A stretch of DNA of 64,000 bases from a bacterium (GTDB lineage: Bacteria > SZUA-182 > DTGQ01). Below are positions 37,456 to 46,510 of the stretch, in pieces. The position numbers and the translations under genes were made by a program. The notes beneath the pieces are model-generated. The model ran no database searches. It was not told the origin of the DNA and was given only the letters and a program-made list of their open reading frames with translations. The stretch is from NCBI GenBank assembly GCA_023512255.1, contig JAILZY010000004.1, forward strand, positions 35,780-99,779, given 5' to 3'. The stretch's first letter is position 1, and each line of letters opens with the position of its first letter.

Positions 37456-37501
37456 TTTGCAAAATTGCAAATTAAGCAAATCGACTATTGCAAAATTGCA
37501 T
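37456..37501. promoter_or_regulatory. Paired dyad sites upstream of the sigma-54 promoter
   Basis: TTTGCAA-AA-TTGCAAA at 37456-37471 and TTGCAA-AA-TTGCAT at 37488-37501; centres 31 bp apart (three turns), about 127 and 158 bases upstream of the predicted start. This is where enhancer-binding activators of sigma-54 bind. The activator is not in the window. The remainder of 37502-37671 shows nothing I can assign. Confidence 0.6.
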
Positions 37502-37671
37502 TTAGGAGCCGACCGCGCCTTGAGCAGCTTTGAGAGTCTGCTTAGACCATAACTTAATTAAGAGAGCAAAATATATCGTGTCATGACTAATAATCGGCAC
37601 TCTTGATTCTCACCGCAGTAGATGGATGGTAGATGTATGGTTGATATGAGGGGCATTTTGGGCTATTATTG

Positions 37672-38865
37672 CTATATCTCAGATTGAATATTTTTTTGCC
37701 GACTGAGATAACCGATAGACAAGGGAAGGGCAAGGAGTATATAAGGGAAAAAATTCATGCTGGTAGCGCTAAAGGGAATGAGAACTCCCCCTAACTCTGT
37801 TAGATTATACACCATATGACCGAAAAAAGTAGCTGCACTTCCAAGGAGAATGGCTTTTAGTTGAGGATTCTTAATCTTTTTCTCTGTCTGAAGTGCACTA
37901 TAAATGAGGACAATATAAAAAGCTAATACCAGAAAAACGGAAAATACCCCAAGTTGAGCAGCCGTAGATAGATAGACACTGTGTCCGTGGACTATATTTT
38001 GAGGATTTACACCCCAGCCTAGGCCCAAAAACGGATTTTCTACCACAGCCTTCCAATATTCATTCCAAACCGGTCGGTCTTCATACACCTTTTGCCAGGT
38101 GGTTTGATAAATTCCTCCTCCTACCAATACATAAGTTGACAAGCCTATTATGATGAGGAAAAATAAAATTCCTACACCCAAGGCCTTATTTTTCCGAAAG
38201 AGCAGAAAGAACAAGGCAAATATGAACCCGTTCCAAGAAGATCGGGCAGAAGATAATATAAAGGCGTAACCTACCAAAATGATAAGCAGAAATCGCCAGA
38301 TTCTGTATCTGCCTTGAAAATTAGAATTTATACCATAGTATGACAGTATTAAGGGAAAAAATAGAAAGATAAAATGTCCCAGGAAATTCGGATTACAAAA
38401 TCCAGCATAAATATTTTTAAACAGTTTCTCCCCATTGGCCAGTTTCTGAAAAGATTCCAAAGTGGACCAGCAGGAAACAAAAATAACTAAAAAAGTTATT
38501 ATTTTGCGGAAAAATTGGACATTCTCTTCACTTCGAGCAAAAAAGTCATAGAAAATGTAGGAATCGAGCAAGGCAATCAAAAGGTGAGCCATTCGCTTTA
38601 CTCCACTGGCTGGATCTTTAGAAAAAAAGATGGATACACACGCCCAGAATAAAAAAATATAAAGAACGCTCAGGAGCCCTCTCTCCTGAAGGGGAATAAA
38701 TACCCTCCTTTGAAGGATATTTTTTGTAATCCAGACAACAAAAAGTAATCCATTCATCCCCCATAGCAACAGCCGGGATTGCCAGGTAGGAAGAGCGAAA
38801 TAATCCATGGAACACATAATTAATAACCAGGCGATAATAATTGTTTTTAGTAGCTTATCTTCCAT
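37672..38865 (-). CDS. O-antigen ligase/polymerase family membrane protein
   Basis: 397 residues with about ten membrane helices and one large periplasmic loop. The WaaL/Wzy_C segment is visible: FILSSARSSWNGFIFALFFLLF, then VVENPFLGLGWGVNPQNIVHGHSVYLSTAAQLGVFSVFLVLAFYIVLIYSA, including the conserved H-x-x-Y/L pattern of ligases. It would transfer or polymerise surface polysaccharide units at the outer face of the inner membrane. WaaL and Wzy cannot be separated on sequence alone. Divergent from the glycosyltransferase gene at 38981. Confidence 0.82.
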   Translation of the reverse strand: MEDKLLKTIIIAWLLIMCSMDYFALPTWQSRLLLWGMNGLLFVVWITKNILQRRVFIPLQERGLLSVLYIFLFWACVSIFFSKDPASGVKRMAHLLIALLDSYIFYDFFARSEENVQFFRKIITFLVIFVSCWSTLESFQKLANGEKLFKNIYAGFCNPNFLGHFIFLFFPLILSYYGINSNFQGRYRIWRFLLIILVGYAFILSSARSSWNGFIFALFFLLFRKNKALGVGILFFLIIIGLSTYVLVGGGIYQTTWQKVYEDRPVWNEYWKAVVENPFLGLGWGVNPQNIVHGHSVYLSTAAQLGVFSVFLVLAFYIVLIYSALQTEKKIKNPQLKAILLGSAATFFGHMVYNLTELGGVLIPFSATSMNFFPYILLALPLSIGYLSRQKNIQSEI

Positions 38866-38980
38866 CAGGTGTAATTTACTCCCATTGAAGGTGATATGGA
38901 ATTATGTTATTTTATGGAGATAAGTTAAGCATTGGCAGCCTTCTCTCTTTAACTTAACTATGATCTGCAAAAGAGGCGTA

Positions 38981-40474
38981 ATGAAAAAACCTGGTGATTT
39001 AAAGTTTATATCTAGCTTGATGAAATATGGATTGTTGATAGGCGCGCTTTCATATTTCATAGTCTTTATTATTATCGCTCTTTGCCGAATTCGATATCCG
39101 TTTGAGCTGGAGTGGCTCGAAGGAGGCGCCCTGGAGCAGGTTAGAAGGATACTTTATGGACAAAAACTTTACGTTTCACCATCATTGAAATTTGTGCCAT
39201 TTATTTATACTCCTTTTTATTTTTATATTTCTGCGGCTGTATCAAAAGTGAGCGGTATAGGATTCACCTCCTTGAGGCTTGTATCACTGACCGCCTCTTT
39301 GGGTTGTTTTTTGATCATATTCTTTATCGTTAAACAAGAGACAAGAGATACTTTTGCAGCTATTCTTGCCTCTTGTTTATTCGTAGCTACATTCCGCATC
39401 TCTGGGGCATGGTTTGACATTGCTCGAGTAGACTCATTATTTCTTGCCCTTCTCTTAGCAGCACTTTATGAGCTCAAATTTAAAGATTCATCTAAATCAT
39501 CCATAGGAGCCGGGATATTTATATCTCTCTCTTTTTTAACCAAACAAATAGCACTTTTTATCTCCCTGCCGATAATGATTTATTGTCTCTTAGTGAGGAG
39601 ACGAAGCTCCATTTATCTTCTAGGTACAGTAGGAGTAATTATAGGGGTAAGCACCTTCCTTCTTAATTACTTTCATAATGGATGGTACAACTATTACATT
39701 TTTTATTTGCCAAGGCAGCACGGGATTCTTAAATCTGCATTTTTTTACTTCTGGTCTTATGATCTCAGGCCAATTTCTATCGCTATCGCTATGTCCATCC
39801 TCTATCTATTCATTCAGTTTTGGCATAAAGCGAAAGAAAATTATCTATTCTATTTTTTATCAGCCGCTGGTATGATAGGAGGAGCATGGCTTTCAAGGCT
39901 TCATTCCGGCTCTTATGATAATGTTTTACTCCCTGCCTGTGCCATAATATCTATACTTTTTGGATTATCTGTGCATTCAATTTTTCAACTTATTTTAGCT
40001 GCACCTGCCAATAGCCGGAGCCTAATAGAACTCTATGTTTATCTTGTTTGTATCATCCAATTTGCCTGCCTTATCTACAATCCATTTGACCAGATTCCCA
40101 ATCAATGGGATTTAGAAGCGGGTAAGAAGTTTATTACCCAAATAACCCAGATAAAGGGCAATGTTTTTATTCCTTATCATCCGTATCTGGCAACACTGGC
40201 CAACAAGAGCTCTTTCGCCCATGCTATGGCTATGGCTGATATTATCAGAGGAGATAAGGGAGAAGTCAAGGAAGAATTGGCAAATCAGGTGAGGGATGCC
40301 CTGAGGGGAAAAACCTTTAGCGCCATTTTCCTTGACTCAAAACAGAATTGGTTTCAAGAAGAGGTTGACCGCTATTATAGGCCGATCCAGTATCCAATTT
40401 TTAATACTGAAACTGCATTCCGACCAGTAACGGGTGGAAACACAAGGCCTGAATTTGTCTATGTTCCCAGATAA
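38981..40474 (+). CDS. GT39-like polytopic glycosyltransferase / membrane protein
   Basis: 497 residues, about 11 membrane helices. The first periplasmic loop has an acidic pair (FELEWLEGGALEQVRRILYGQKLYVSPS) and the segment FVPFIYTPFYFYISAAVSKVSGIGFTSLRLVSLTASLG, typical of polyprenyl-phosphate-dependent (GT-C fold) enzymes such as the PMT/ArnT group. A soluble C-terminal part (about 390-497) follows the last helix. Acceptor and sugar cannot be inferred. The ATG at 38981 has AGAGG upstream; an earlier ATG at 38960 has none. It is the only plus-strand gene in this polysaccharide stretch. Confidence 0.72.
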   Translation: MKKPGDLKFISSLMKYGLLIGALSYFIVFIIIALCRIRYPFELEWLEGGALEQVRRILYGQKLYVSPSLKFVPFIYTPFYFYISAAVSKVSGIGFTSLRLVSLTASLGCFLIIFFIVKQETRDTFAAILASCLFVATFRISGAWFDIARVDSLFLALLLAALYELKFKDSSKSSIGAGIFISLSFLTKQIALFISLPIMIYCLLVRRRSSIYLLGTVGVIIGVSTFLLNYFHNGWYNYYIFYLPRQHGILKSAFFYFWSYDLRPISIAIAMSILYLFIQFWHKAKENYLFYFLSAAGMIGGAWLSRLHSGSYDNVLLPACAIISILFGLSVHSIFQLILAAPANSRSLIELYVYLVCIIQFACLIYNPFDQIPNQWDLEAGKKFITQITQIKGNVFIPYHPYLATLANKSSFAHAMAMADIIRGDKGEVKEELANQVRDALRGKTFSAIFLDSKQNWFQEEVDRYYRPIQYPIFNTETAFRPVTGGNTRPEFVYVPR

Positions 40475-40764
40475 TGCAGATATTTAAGAAACGCTCATGG
40501 CCATTTTCGGTGAAAGGTCAGCTAAATCGCCATTCCGTCACTTTCGCGAAAAGCAGGAATCGAGGGGTAAAAATTACTTGGATTCCGGCTCCTCACGAAT
40601 GGTAGCCATGAGCTAATGCGAGTCCCCAAAGGAGCAAAATCAACCTTGATGAAAAGTTTTCTGAGGATAGTTTGAAGCTGATCGGCCTTCGGCCAAAGAC
40701 CTCTTTGGGCATTGAACCCAAAATCCCAGCCATTATCTCATTGTCTCAAGCGTTAAGCATACAT

Positions 40765-41676
40765 TCAACATATCTGGCAAAGAGTTTCTACCTTATGGTA
40801 CTTTTGAGTTTCCGGTTGGATGGTAACATGGTTGACTCCAAACTCCTCTTGAAGTATCAGGCAGGCTTGATCCATAATCTTTTCTGCTTCTGCCAAAGAG
40901 CAATTGTCGAGCAGGATGTGAAAGGAAGCATTGATTTGTTGACTGGATATCCCCCAGACATGGATATGGTGAACATCGTGAATTCCCTCAATAGTGTTTA
41001 ATCGGGTTTTGATTTTCTCAAGATCGATATCTTTCGGTACTCCTTCAAGCAGAATATTGAGGGCTTCCTTTAAGATTTCCCAGCAGTTTACTAAAATGAA
41101 GATAGCGATCGCTATTGACAGGATGGGATCTAGGATGTAGTAGTTTTGGATGAAATACGCGCTGAGGCCGACGAGTAAAACCCCAAGGGATGAGATGGCA
41201 TCGGTCATGAGGTGCACCATCGTACTTTTTATGCTAAGATCGCGGGAGGCACCTTTTTTGAGAATGTGTACCGATAGCAAATTGGCGGTGAGAGCCGTCA
41301 GGGAGACCCAAATTATAACCTGGCCCATAATAGGCTCAGGGTGTTGAATCCGCTTAATCCCTTTCCAGAACAGAAAGGCGGCGACTAGGAGCAGCAGCAC
41401 TACGTTTAGGATAGCAGCTATGGTTTCCGCTCTTTTGAAGCCGAAGCTTTTGGTATAGGTTGCTTTCTTTAAGCTCAGCTTATGGGCGCTTAAGGTAATA
41501 AGAATTGAGCTGACATCACTGAGGTTGTGCATGGAATCGGAGATCAGGGCAAGACTGTGAGAGTAAATTCCGGCCACAAATTCTATGATCACAATGGTGA
41601 GGTTGAGGATGAGCGAGAGAAGCAAGCGAGAGAGATTTTGATTGTAGAGGTCTGATGATCTATGATTGTGGCTCAT
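40765..41676 (-). CDS. Cation diffusion facilitator (CzcD/ZitB-type metal efflux)
   Basis: 303 residues: a His-containing N terminus (MSHNHRSSDLYN), six membrane helices and a C-terminal cytoplasmic domain. Metal-site motifs in helices 2 and 5 are present: ALISDSMHNLSDVSSI (HxxxD with the preceding Asp) and STMVHLMTDAISSLGVLL (HxxxD). The C-terminal part (IEGIHDVHHIHVWGISSQQINASFHILLD) is the CDF dimerisation domain. Exports Zn2+, Co2+, Cd2+ or similar ions in exchange for protons. The 290-base gap to its left shows no gene, only a degenerate dispersed repeat at about 40530-40618. Confidence 0.93.
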   Translation of the reverse strand: MSHNHRSSDLYNQNLSRLLLSLILNLTIVIIEFVAGIYSHSLALISDSMHNLSDVSSILITLSAHKLSLKKATYTKSFGFKRAETIAAILNVVLLLLVAAFLFWKGIKRIQHPEPIMGQVIIWVSLTALTANLLSVHILKKGASRDLSIKSTMVHLMTDAISSLGVLLVGLSAYFIQNYYILDPILSIAIAIFILVNCWEILKEALNILLEGVPKDIDLEKIKTRLNTIEGIHDVHHIHVWGISSQQINASFHILLDNCSLAEAEKIMDQACLILQEEFGVNHVTIQPETQKYHKVETLCQIC

Positions 41677-41938
41677 CTTTTTTCTGCCCGGGTTTCCCCA
41701 AATTCCATAAGATTTGATTTTTTAATAGAATATTTCTAAGTTTACCCTGATTTTCCATTTTTGTCCATAGAATTTTGGGGCTTAATCAGTTATGGCACTG
41801 GTTCAGTTTGATTTAAGATCAAGGTGAAGGTAACCTCGAATATATCTGATCTGAAATGTAATCTACCCCCTTTGCCCAAAAGTGCAAAAGGATAATTATC
41901 TTGATGACTCACCTTGAGATGATCGGATCAATTTGTCC

Positions 41939-43477
41939 TTACGGATAAAACTGACAGACCTCTCCCTTTTCCCCACATAGCGATAAAATGAGCGTCTGAT
42001 CCAAAGAAGCTATACTCTTTAACTCGGCAGGCTCGATTATGCTGACCTCAAAGTCTTCCCGCCCTGATAGCTGTTTGATTCTATGAGTTCCCCATTTTAG
42101 GACATTGAATCCTCTCAGCAGAAAAACCGAATACTCCCCCTGCCGAGGATTGGCCGGTGGGTTAACGAGCAGTAGTTTGCCACCTCTAGGTATTTGGGAA
42201 AGATAGGGTTCAATCGAGCTTAGCAAAATGTTTGCCCGCTTCCCATTCTCTAGCATAAGAAGCGCTTTACTTTGAATAGCCCCAATGTGGCTGGCCAGCA
42301 GAAAAGCAATGGCCAGCAGCAGACCAAGCTTCCTCCACCGGTATCTTTTGCCCAACTCCAGGTTTTTCCCCACTCCCATGCCGATGAGTGCCGAGGCGAA
42401 CGGCATAAAATTATATACGTAAAGCTCGCTTACATGGCTCAACATGACTGTCGGAAACGAACCAATCAGGGTGGAAATCCCAAGGAAAAACACAAGAGCA
42501 GGCCGATGAGAGCGCCACACCCCAAAAGCCACAAAGAGAATAAAGATTAAAGATAAAACCATGATCGCGGCTAAAGTTACATACTCACCCTGCTGAAGAG
42601 CGGAAAAGGTAGTAACAGTCGATACTGGGAGCAGGGCTGCTGATAGGAGCATGATCATGTTTCGAACGATATTAAATCCGATATGCAACCCGTACCCTGC
42701 AGAATGGAAGAGCGAAGGATCGGCTACGGCCCCCGATCGGAGGACCAGGTAGCCGACCAAGGCTATAAGATATGGGCAGATTTCGATCAGCGCATTTATC
42801 GTCAAAGAGAGTTTGGATCGGCTATTTCTGGCCCTTATTTTAGCTAGTAAGATAATTACCACAATAAGAGGAAAGAACGAAACGCTGGTTTCTTTGCTCA
42901 AAAGAGCAAGAAAGAACATGGCTACGCTGAGAAAAAAAAGGCTCTTGGAGCTAATCTCCTCATAGGGGAGGTCATTTTTTCGTCCTTCTTTCTTTAGGAA
43001 AGATTGCCAGATGAGCCACAGACTGAGACAGCTAAAAAATGTGCCGCACACCTGAGATAGGGTATCATTGCTGAGCACTGCATGGCCATTCGCCTGAGAA
43101 ACGGCCATGAATAAAGAGCCCATGAATGCCTGAAGAGGCGAGAGGGAAACCTTGAGCATAAAAATATAGATCAGCCAACACAAGAAGATATGGATCAGAA
43201 TCTGGCTTACGTGGACTGGTAAGGTATTTAGACCAAAATACCTTTGGATAAGGGCCAAAAATACGGCCTGAAGAGGCCGAAAGGTGAAGATATTGAATGG
43301 ATTAACACGAAAGAAGAGGGAGAAGAGATTAGTAGGCGGAGATAAATCAAAAACAAATTGAAAATCATCTCCATAATATTGAATCCCAAGGCCACGGGAA
43401 TAAACGCCAAACCCTACTAGTAATAGAACCAAGAGCCAAGGAAATGATTTTATTATTAATGAGCTGTTGGTTTTCAA
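41939..43477 (-). CDS. Polytopic GT-C-type glycosyltransferase-like protein
   Basis: 512 residues: about 11 membrane helices and an early periplasmic loop with an acidic pair (YYGDDFQFVFDLSPP), followed by FTFRPLQAVFLALIQRYFGLNTLPVHVSQILIHIFLCWLIYIF, a layout seen in polyprenyl-sugar-using membrane glycosyltransferases and TMTC-like proteins. A soluble C-terminal tail follows the helices. The open frame extends to 43573, overlapping the upstream gene; but a TTG at 43477 lies one base after that gene's TAG stop with GAAGG just upstream, so I prefer this start (translational coupling). Substrate unknown; context suggests surface polysaccharide. Confidence 0.7.
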   Translation of the reverse strand: MKTNSSLIIKSFPWLLVLLLVGFGVYSRGLGIQYYGDDFQFVFDLSPPTNLFSLFFRVNPFNIFTFRPLQAVFLALIQRYFGLNTLPVHVSQILIHIFLCWLIYIFMLKVSLSPLQAFMGSLFMAVSQANGHAVLSNDTLSQVCGTFFSCLSLWLIWQSFLKKEGRKNDLPYEEISSKSLFFLSVAMFFLALLSKETSVSFFPLIVVIILLAKIRARNSRSKLSLTINALIEICPYLIALVGYLVLRSGAVADPSLFHSAGYGLHIGFNIVRNMIMLLSAALLPVSTVTTFSALQQGEYVTLAAIMVLSLIFILFVAFGVWRSHRPALVFFLGISTLIGSFPTVMLSHVSELYVYNFMPFASALIGMGVGKNLELGKRYRWRKLGLLLAIAFLLASHIGAIQSKALLMLENGKRANILLSSIEPYLSQIPRGGKLLLVNPPANPRQGEYSVFLLRGFNVLKWGTHRIKQLSGREDFEVSIIEPAELKSIASLDQTLILSLCGEKGEVCQFYP

Positions 43478-43478
43478 A

Positions 43479-44723
43479 CTAAACCTTCTTTCTGCCAGGT
43501 GAGGCGAGGCTAATGATATGAAAATATATCTTTGACAATTCTCTGCCCAGAGATTCAAAGGAGTAGTGGGCATGGTAGTATTCCTTGGCCGCCTTGCCCA
43601 TTTCTTTTACCTTTTGCGGATTTTCCACCAGGTATCTTATTTTCTCCTCCAGGGCATGGATATCTTTTGCTCGGATGAGAAAGCCGGTTTTCCCATCTAC
43701 AATCAGCTCAGGGATCCCCCCGACTCTGGTTCCAATGACAGGTTTGGCATAAAAGTAAGCCAGCGATACGATGCCGGTTTGGGTAGCTGCAGTATAGGGC
43801 AGAACCACAAAATCAGAGGCGGTAAAAATCGGGCCTATTTCAGAATTCTCGATATAGCGGTTGATTAGCACTACCCTGTCTCGGATGGCAGAATAATCGC
43901 AATAGAGTCTCCCCTCACCGGCTATGATAAGCTGTATCCGGTCATGAAATCCTACCTGAAATAGCCTCCCCAGTGCTCCTATCAGGTATTCTATACCCTT
44001 ATAGGAGCGGATGCGGCCGAAAAAAAGTATCTTAACTAGATCGCTTTTTAGCGAGTCCAACTCAGCCGGCCAAATCTTTTGCTCGGATGGGACCTCGATG
44101 ACATTTGAGATCATGTGGGTGGCAAAGATACGGGATGGACAGAGATTGAAGGTGGTCTTGGCTTCAGCGATATGAGAGCTGGCATTGACGTGAAAATAGG
44201 GTATGCGTCTCAGGCACAACTTCCTGATAAGAAAATAAATCAGATTATTGATTCTTTTCAACCAAGGCTGATTAGCTTCATCATGTGGACGGGGGTCATG
44301 AATAGTGATCATCTTGGCCTTGATATCCTGATTAAAAAAGGCTGCTGTCATGACCTCAATGATGCTGCCCGTGCTGTAGTGGATAAGATGAGGATTTATC
44401 TTTTTGATCAGTCGGGCAACTTGAAAGTGGTAGAGAGGGTTATAGACATAGAACAGCAGCCGGCGGAATTTTTTACCAAGGTCTGTTTCATAGGGAAGAA
44501 AAAATACCCTTATCCTGTCTGAGGAAAAGCGTGATGGATGATAAATATTCTCTGTCTCCTGAGAGCGCAAGGTAATAAAATAGATATCAATTTGCTCGTC
44601 GCTAAGCTCTAAGGCCTTAAGTATAGTATAGGGGATTTGAGCCATTCCTCCCCAGGCCTCCATACCCAGGAGGCAGATTTTTTTTAGATTATGGCTGTGG
44701 GGAGAAGCGCTTTTATCTAACAT
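43479..44723 (-). CDS. Family 4 glycosyltransferase
   Basis: 414 residues, GT-B fold. The N-terminal domain has KICLLGMEAWGGMAQIPYTIL and LIHYSTGSIIEVM; the C-terminal domain has ILFFGRIRSYKGIEYLIGAL, LIIAGEGRL and the GT4 signature SDFVVLPYTAATQTGIVSLAYFYAKPVIGTRVGGIPELIVDGKTGFLI, with the ExxxxxE-like region replaced by T-x-x-G. Transfers a sugar from a nucleotide donor to a lipid-linked or polysaccharide acceptor in the cytoplasm. It ends one base before the downstream membrane glycosyltransferase. Confidence 0.9.
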   Translation of the reverse strand: MLDKSASPHSHNLKKICLLGMEAWGGMAQIPYTILKALELSDEQIDIYFITLRSQETENIYHPSRFSSDRIRVFFLPYETDLGKKFRRLLFYVYNPLYHFQVARLIKKINPHLIHYSTGSIIEVMTAAFFNQDIKAKMITIHDPRPHDEANQPWLKRINNLIYFLIRKLCLRRIPYFHVNASSHIAEAKTTFNLCPSRIFATHMISNVIEVPSEQKIWPAELDSLKSDLVKILFFGRIRSYKGIEYLIGALGRLFQVGFHDRIQLIIAGEGRLYCDYSAIRDRVVLINRYIENSEIGPIFTASDFVVLPYTAATQTGIVSLAYFYAKPVIGTRVGGIPELIVDGKTGFLIRAKDIHALEEKIRYLVENPQKVKEMGKAAKEYYHAHYSFESLGRELSKIYFHIISLASPGRKKV

Positions 44724-44770
44724 AAAATCTTATGGTTATATCTCTACACTTTTGCAGAACTCTCCCCATG

Positions 44771-45085
44771 CCTTGAACTTCTTGAAAGTTATCTTTCATA
44801 CCAAACCCACTAAAATCAAGGGGTCAGAGAAAAAGTGCAAAAGTATAGATATCTATAATATTATTATTATTTTTGTTTGATCAATTAGAATATTTAGAAA
44901 ATTATTTATATTATCTTTAAAAACTATACTTACTACTGACACATTTTATCTTCCGGTTTTGTATGTGCCTTTTAAGTGCAGGCATTTCATGTCATTTCAT
45001 TCCCCCGTAGGCGGGAATCCAGAGGGTTGCTGCAATCATACATGGATTACCACTTTCGCGGGAGTGACGATAAAAGTGTCCGGTA
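44771..45085. repeat. Gene-free stretch with two dispersed repeat pieces
   Basis: A 37-base segment at 44771-44807 containing GAAAGTTATCTTTC and ATACCAAACC recurs nearly unchanged at 56849-56885. A second piece, about 44995-45075, has the arms CCCCCGTAGGCGGGAATCC and CACTTTCGCGGGAGTGACG of the widespread intergenic hairpin repeat; related copies are at about 40530-40618 and 56886-56962. No gene is visible in 44724-45111. Confidence 0.6.
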
Positions 45086-45111
45086 GTGAAAAACCATATA
45101 CTCCTATCCCC

Positions 45112-45369
45112 CTATCTTAATCTACTTGATGATGCTTTTGGATAGTCGAGATTCTCGCTCTTGTAGCCTTCTTCCTCTTCTAATACCGGATAGATTGTCT
45201 GAGATACCCGATCGGCTTTCTTCCACATTGGAGGTTGGCTTCCCTGAATAAATCTAACAAAACTCATGAATCCAGCCATATTCAAAGACACAAAGTAAAA
45301 AGGAAAATAGAAAATTTCACATAACGCCTGAAATAATCTCATACCATAGCGCTCCTCAAAGTTTTTCAT
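45112..45369 (-). CDS. Small hypothetical protein resembling the C-terminal tail of a family 2 glycosyltransferase
   Basis: 85 residues. MRLFQALCEIFYFPFYFVSLNMAGFMSFVRFIQGSQPPMWKKADR has one or two hydrophobic helices and ends in the W-x-K-x-x-R pattern often found at the very end of membrane family 2 glycosyltransferases. The complete-looking family 2 gene just upstream (45407-46462) ends without such a tail. The two could be one gene broken by frameshift or stop codons, or this could be a separate small membrane protein. An in-frame TGA lies a few codons upstream of the ATG, so no simple single frameshift joins them. No convincing ribosome binding site. Confidence 0.5.
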   Translation of the reverse strand: MKNFEERYGMRLFQALCEIFYFPFYFVSLNMAGFMSFVRFIQGSQPPMWKKADRVSQTIYPVLEEEEGYKSENLDYPKASSSRLR

Positions 45370-45406
45370 CGGAACAATACTCTTTCATACCAGGCTATAT
45401 GACTTA

Positions 45407-46462
45407 TCATCCCCGCGCTTTCTCCTTATTCCACAGGTAACACAGAAAGCCCAGGAAAGCCGTTAGGTAGAAGGAAATCTGGCTTCCGATCAAGTACTGA
45501 TATAGTCGCCCCTGATGAACCAGGAAGATATTGCTGATCAGGGCGGCTATCAGGACAAAGGGGAGAAACCAGCGGATGATCTTATGTGACCACAGGATAT
45601 AGGCGATCAGTCCCTGGGTCGGAGACAGGAGAGGATAAATATACTTGAGTCCATTGAAATTGCCTGCCCCGATTCTGATCTTTTGCTCAAAAGAATCCTC
45701 AACCCGGATACAGGTATCCTCTATAGCCACAATTTGCGGATCACTGATGGCTCGATAGCCCATGCCGATGATCCGCAAGGTAATGATAAAGTCATCCATT
45801 ATGGCCCGATCAGTCGGCAGCGGTCTGAACAGGGATTTTCGGATAGCGTAAATGCCGCCGTTTGCTCCTGGAAGGGAAGCGATATTTCCTTCTAGCCTCT
45901 TTACCCAGGTTTCATAATTCCAGAATCGGCTCTCGATCATACCAAGCGGATTCCCTTTCACCGGTCGAAATCGCAGCCTGCCGGACACACAGCCGATTTT
46001 CGGATCCGCAAAGTGCCGAACCAGCTTTCGGACCGTATCCTTTTGAACAAAGGTATTGGCATCGGAAAAGACCACAATTTCTCCCCTAGCCCGGGGGAGA
46101 CAGATATTGAGCGCTTTGCTCTTTCCTCCTCTGGGCCGGATAGGAATAAAATGGAGGGCCCCCTTTTTGTGATAGGGAGCAATGATTTCATCGGTGCCGT
46201 CGGTGCAGCAGTCTGTAGCTAAAATGATTTCAAGTTTTTCTTTCGGATAGTCCAGCGAAAGGCAGTTTTCGATTTTCTTCTGTATAACCTGCTTTTCGTT
46301 GTGGGCAACTACGACCACGGACACTAAGGGCAGGAAACTCTCATCGATTAGATGATCTTTTCTCTTTCTGAGGAGTATATTGAGTATGAGCATGATCATT
46401 GGATAGATAAGATAAGTATAGAGAATTAGAAATAAGCTAAAGAAAAACAGAATCTTAAGCAT
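45407..46462 (-). CDS. Family 2 glycosyltransferase, membrane-anchored
   Basis: 351 residues: an N-terminal helix (ILFFFSLFLILYTYLIYPMIMLIL), a GT-A domain and two or three C-terminal helices. GT2 landmarks: VSVVVVAHNEKQVIQKKIENCLSLDYP, ILATDCCTDGTDEI, GGKSKALN, IVVFSDANTF (the DxD-equivalent), GANGGIYAIRKSLF and the acceptor-side acid MDDFIITLRI. It would extend a polysaccharide chain at the inner membrane. Possibly truncated at its C terminus (see the small gene at 45112). Confidence 0.88.
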   Translation of the reverse strand: MLKILFFFSLFLILYTYLIYPMIMLILNILLRKRKDHLIDESFLPLVSVVVVAHNEKQVIQKKIENCLSLDYPKEKLEIILATDCCTDGTDEIIAPYHKKGALHFIPIRPRGGKSKALNICLPRARGEIVVFSDANTFVQKDTVRKLVRHFADPKIGCVSGRLRFRPVKGNPLGMIESRFWNYETWVKRLEGNIASLPGANGGIYAIRKSLFRPLPTDRAIMDDFIITLRIIGMGYRAISDPQIVAIEDTCIRVEDSFEQKIRIGAGNFNGLKYIYPLLSPTQGLIAYILWSHKIIRWFLPFVLIAALISNIFLVHQGRLYQYLIGSQISFYLTAFLGFLCYLWNKEKARG

Positions 46463-46510
46463 TGGCGCACCTATGGTAAAAGTACTCTTATCATCTCAAG
46501 ACAAAAAGCC

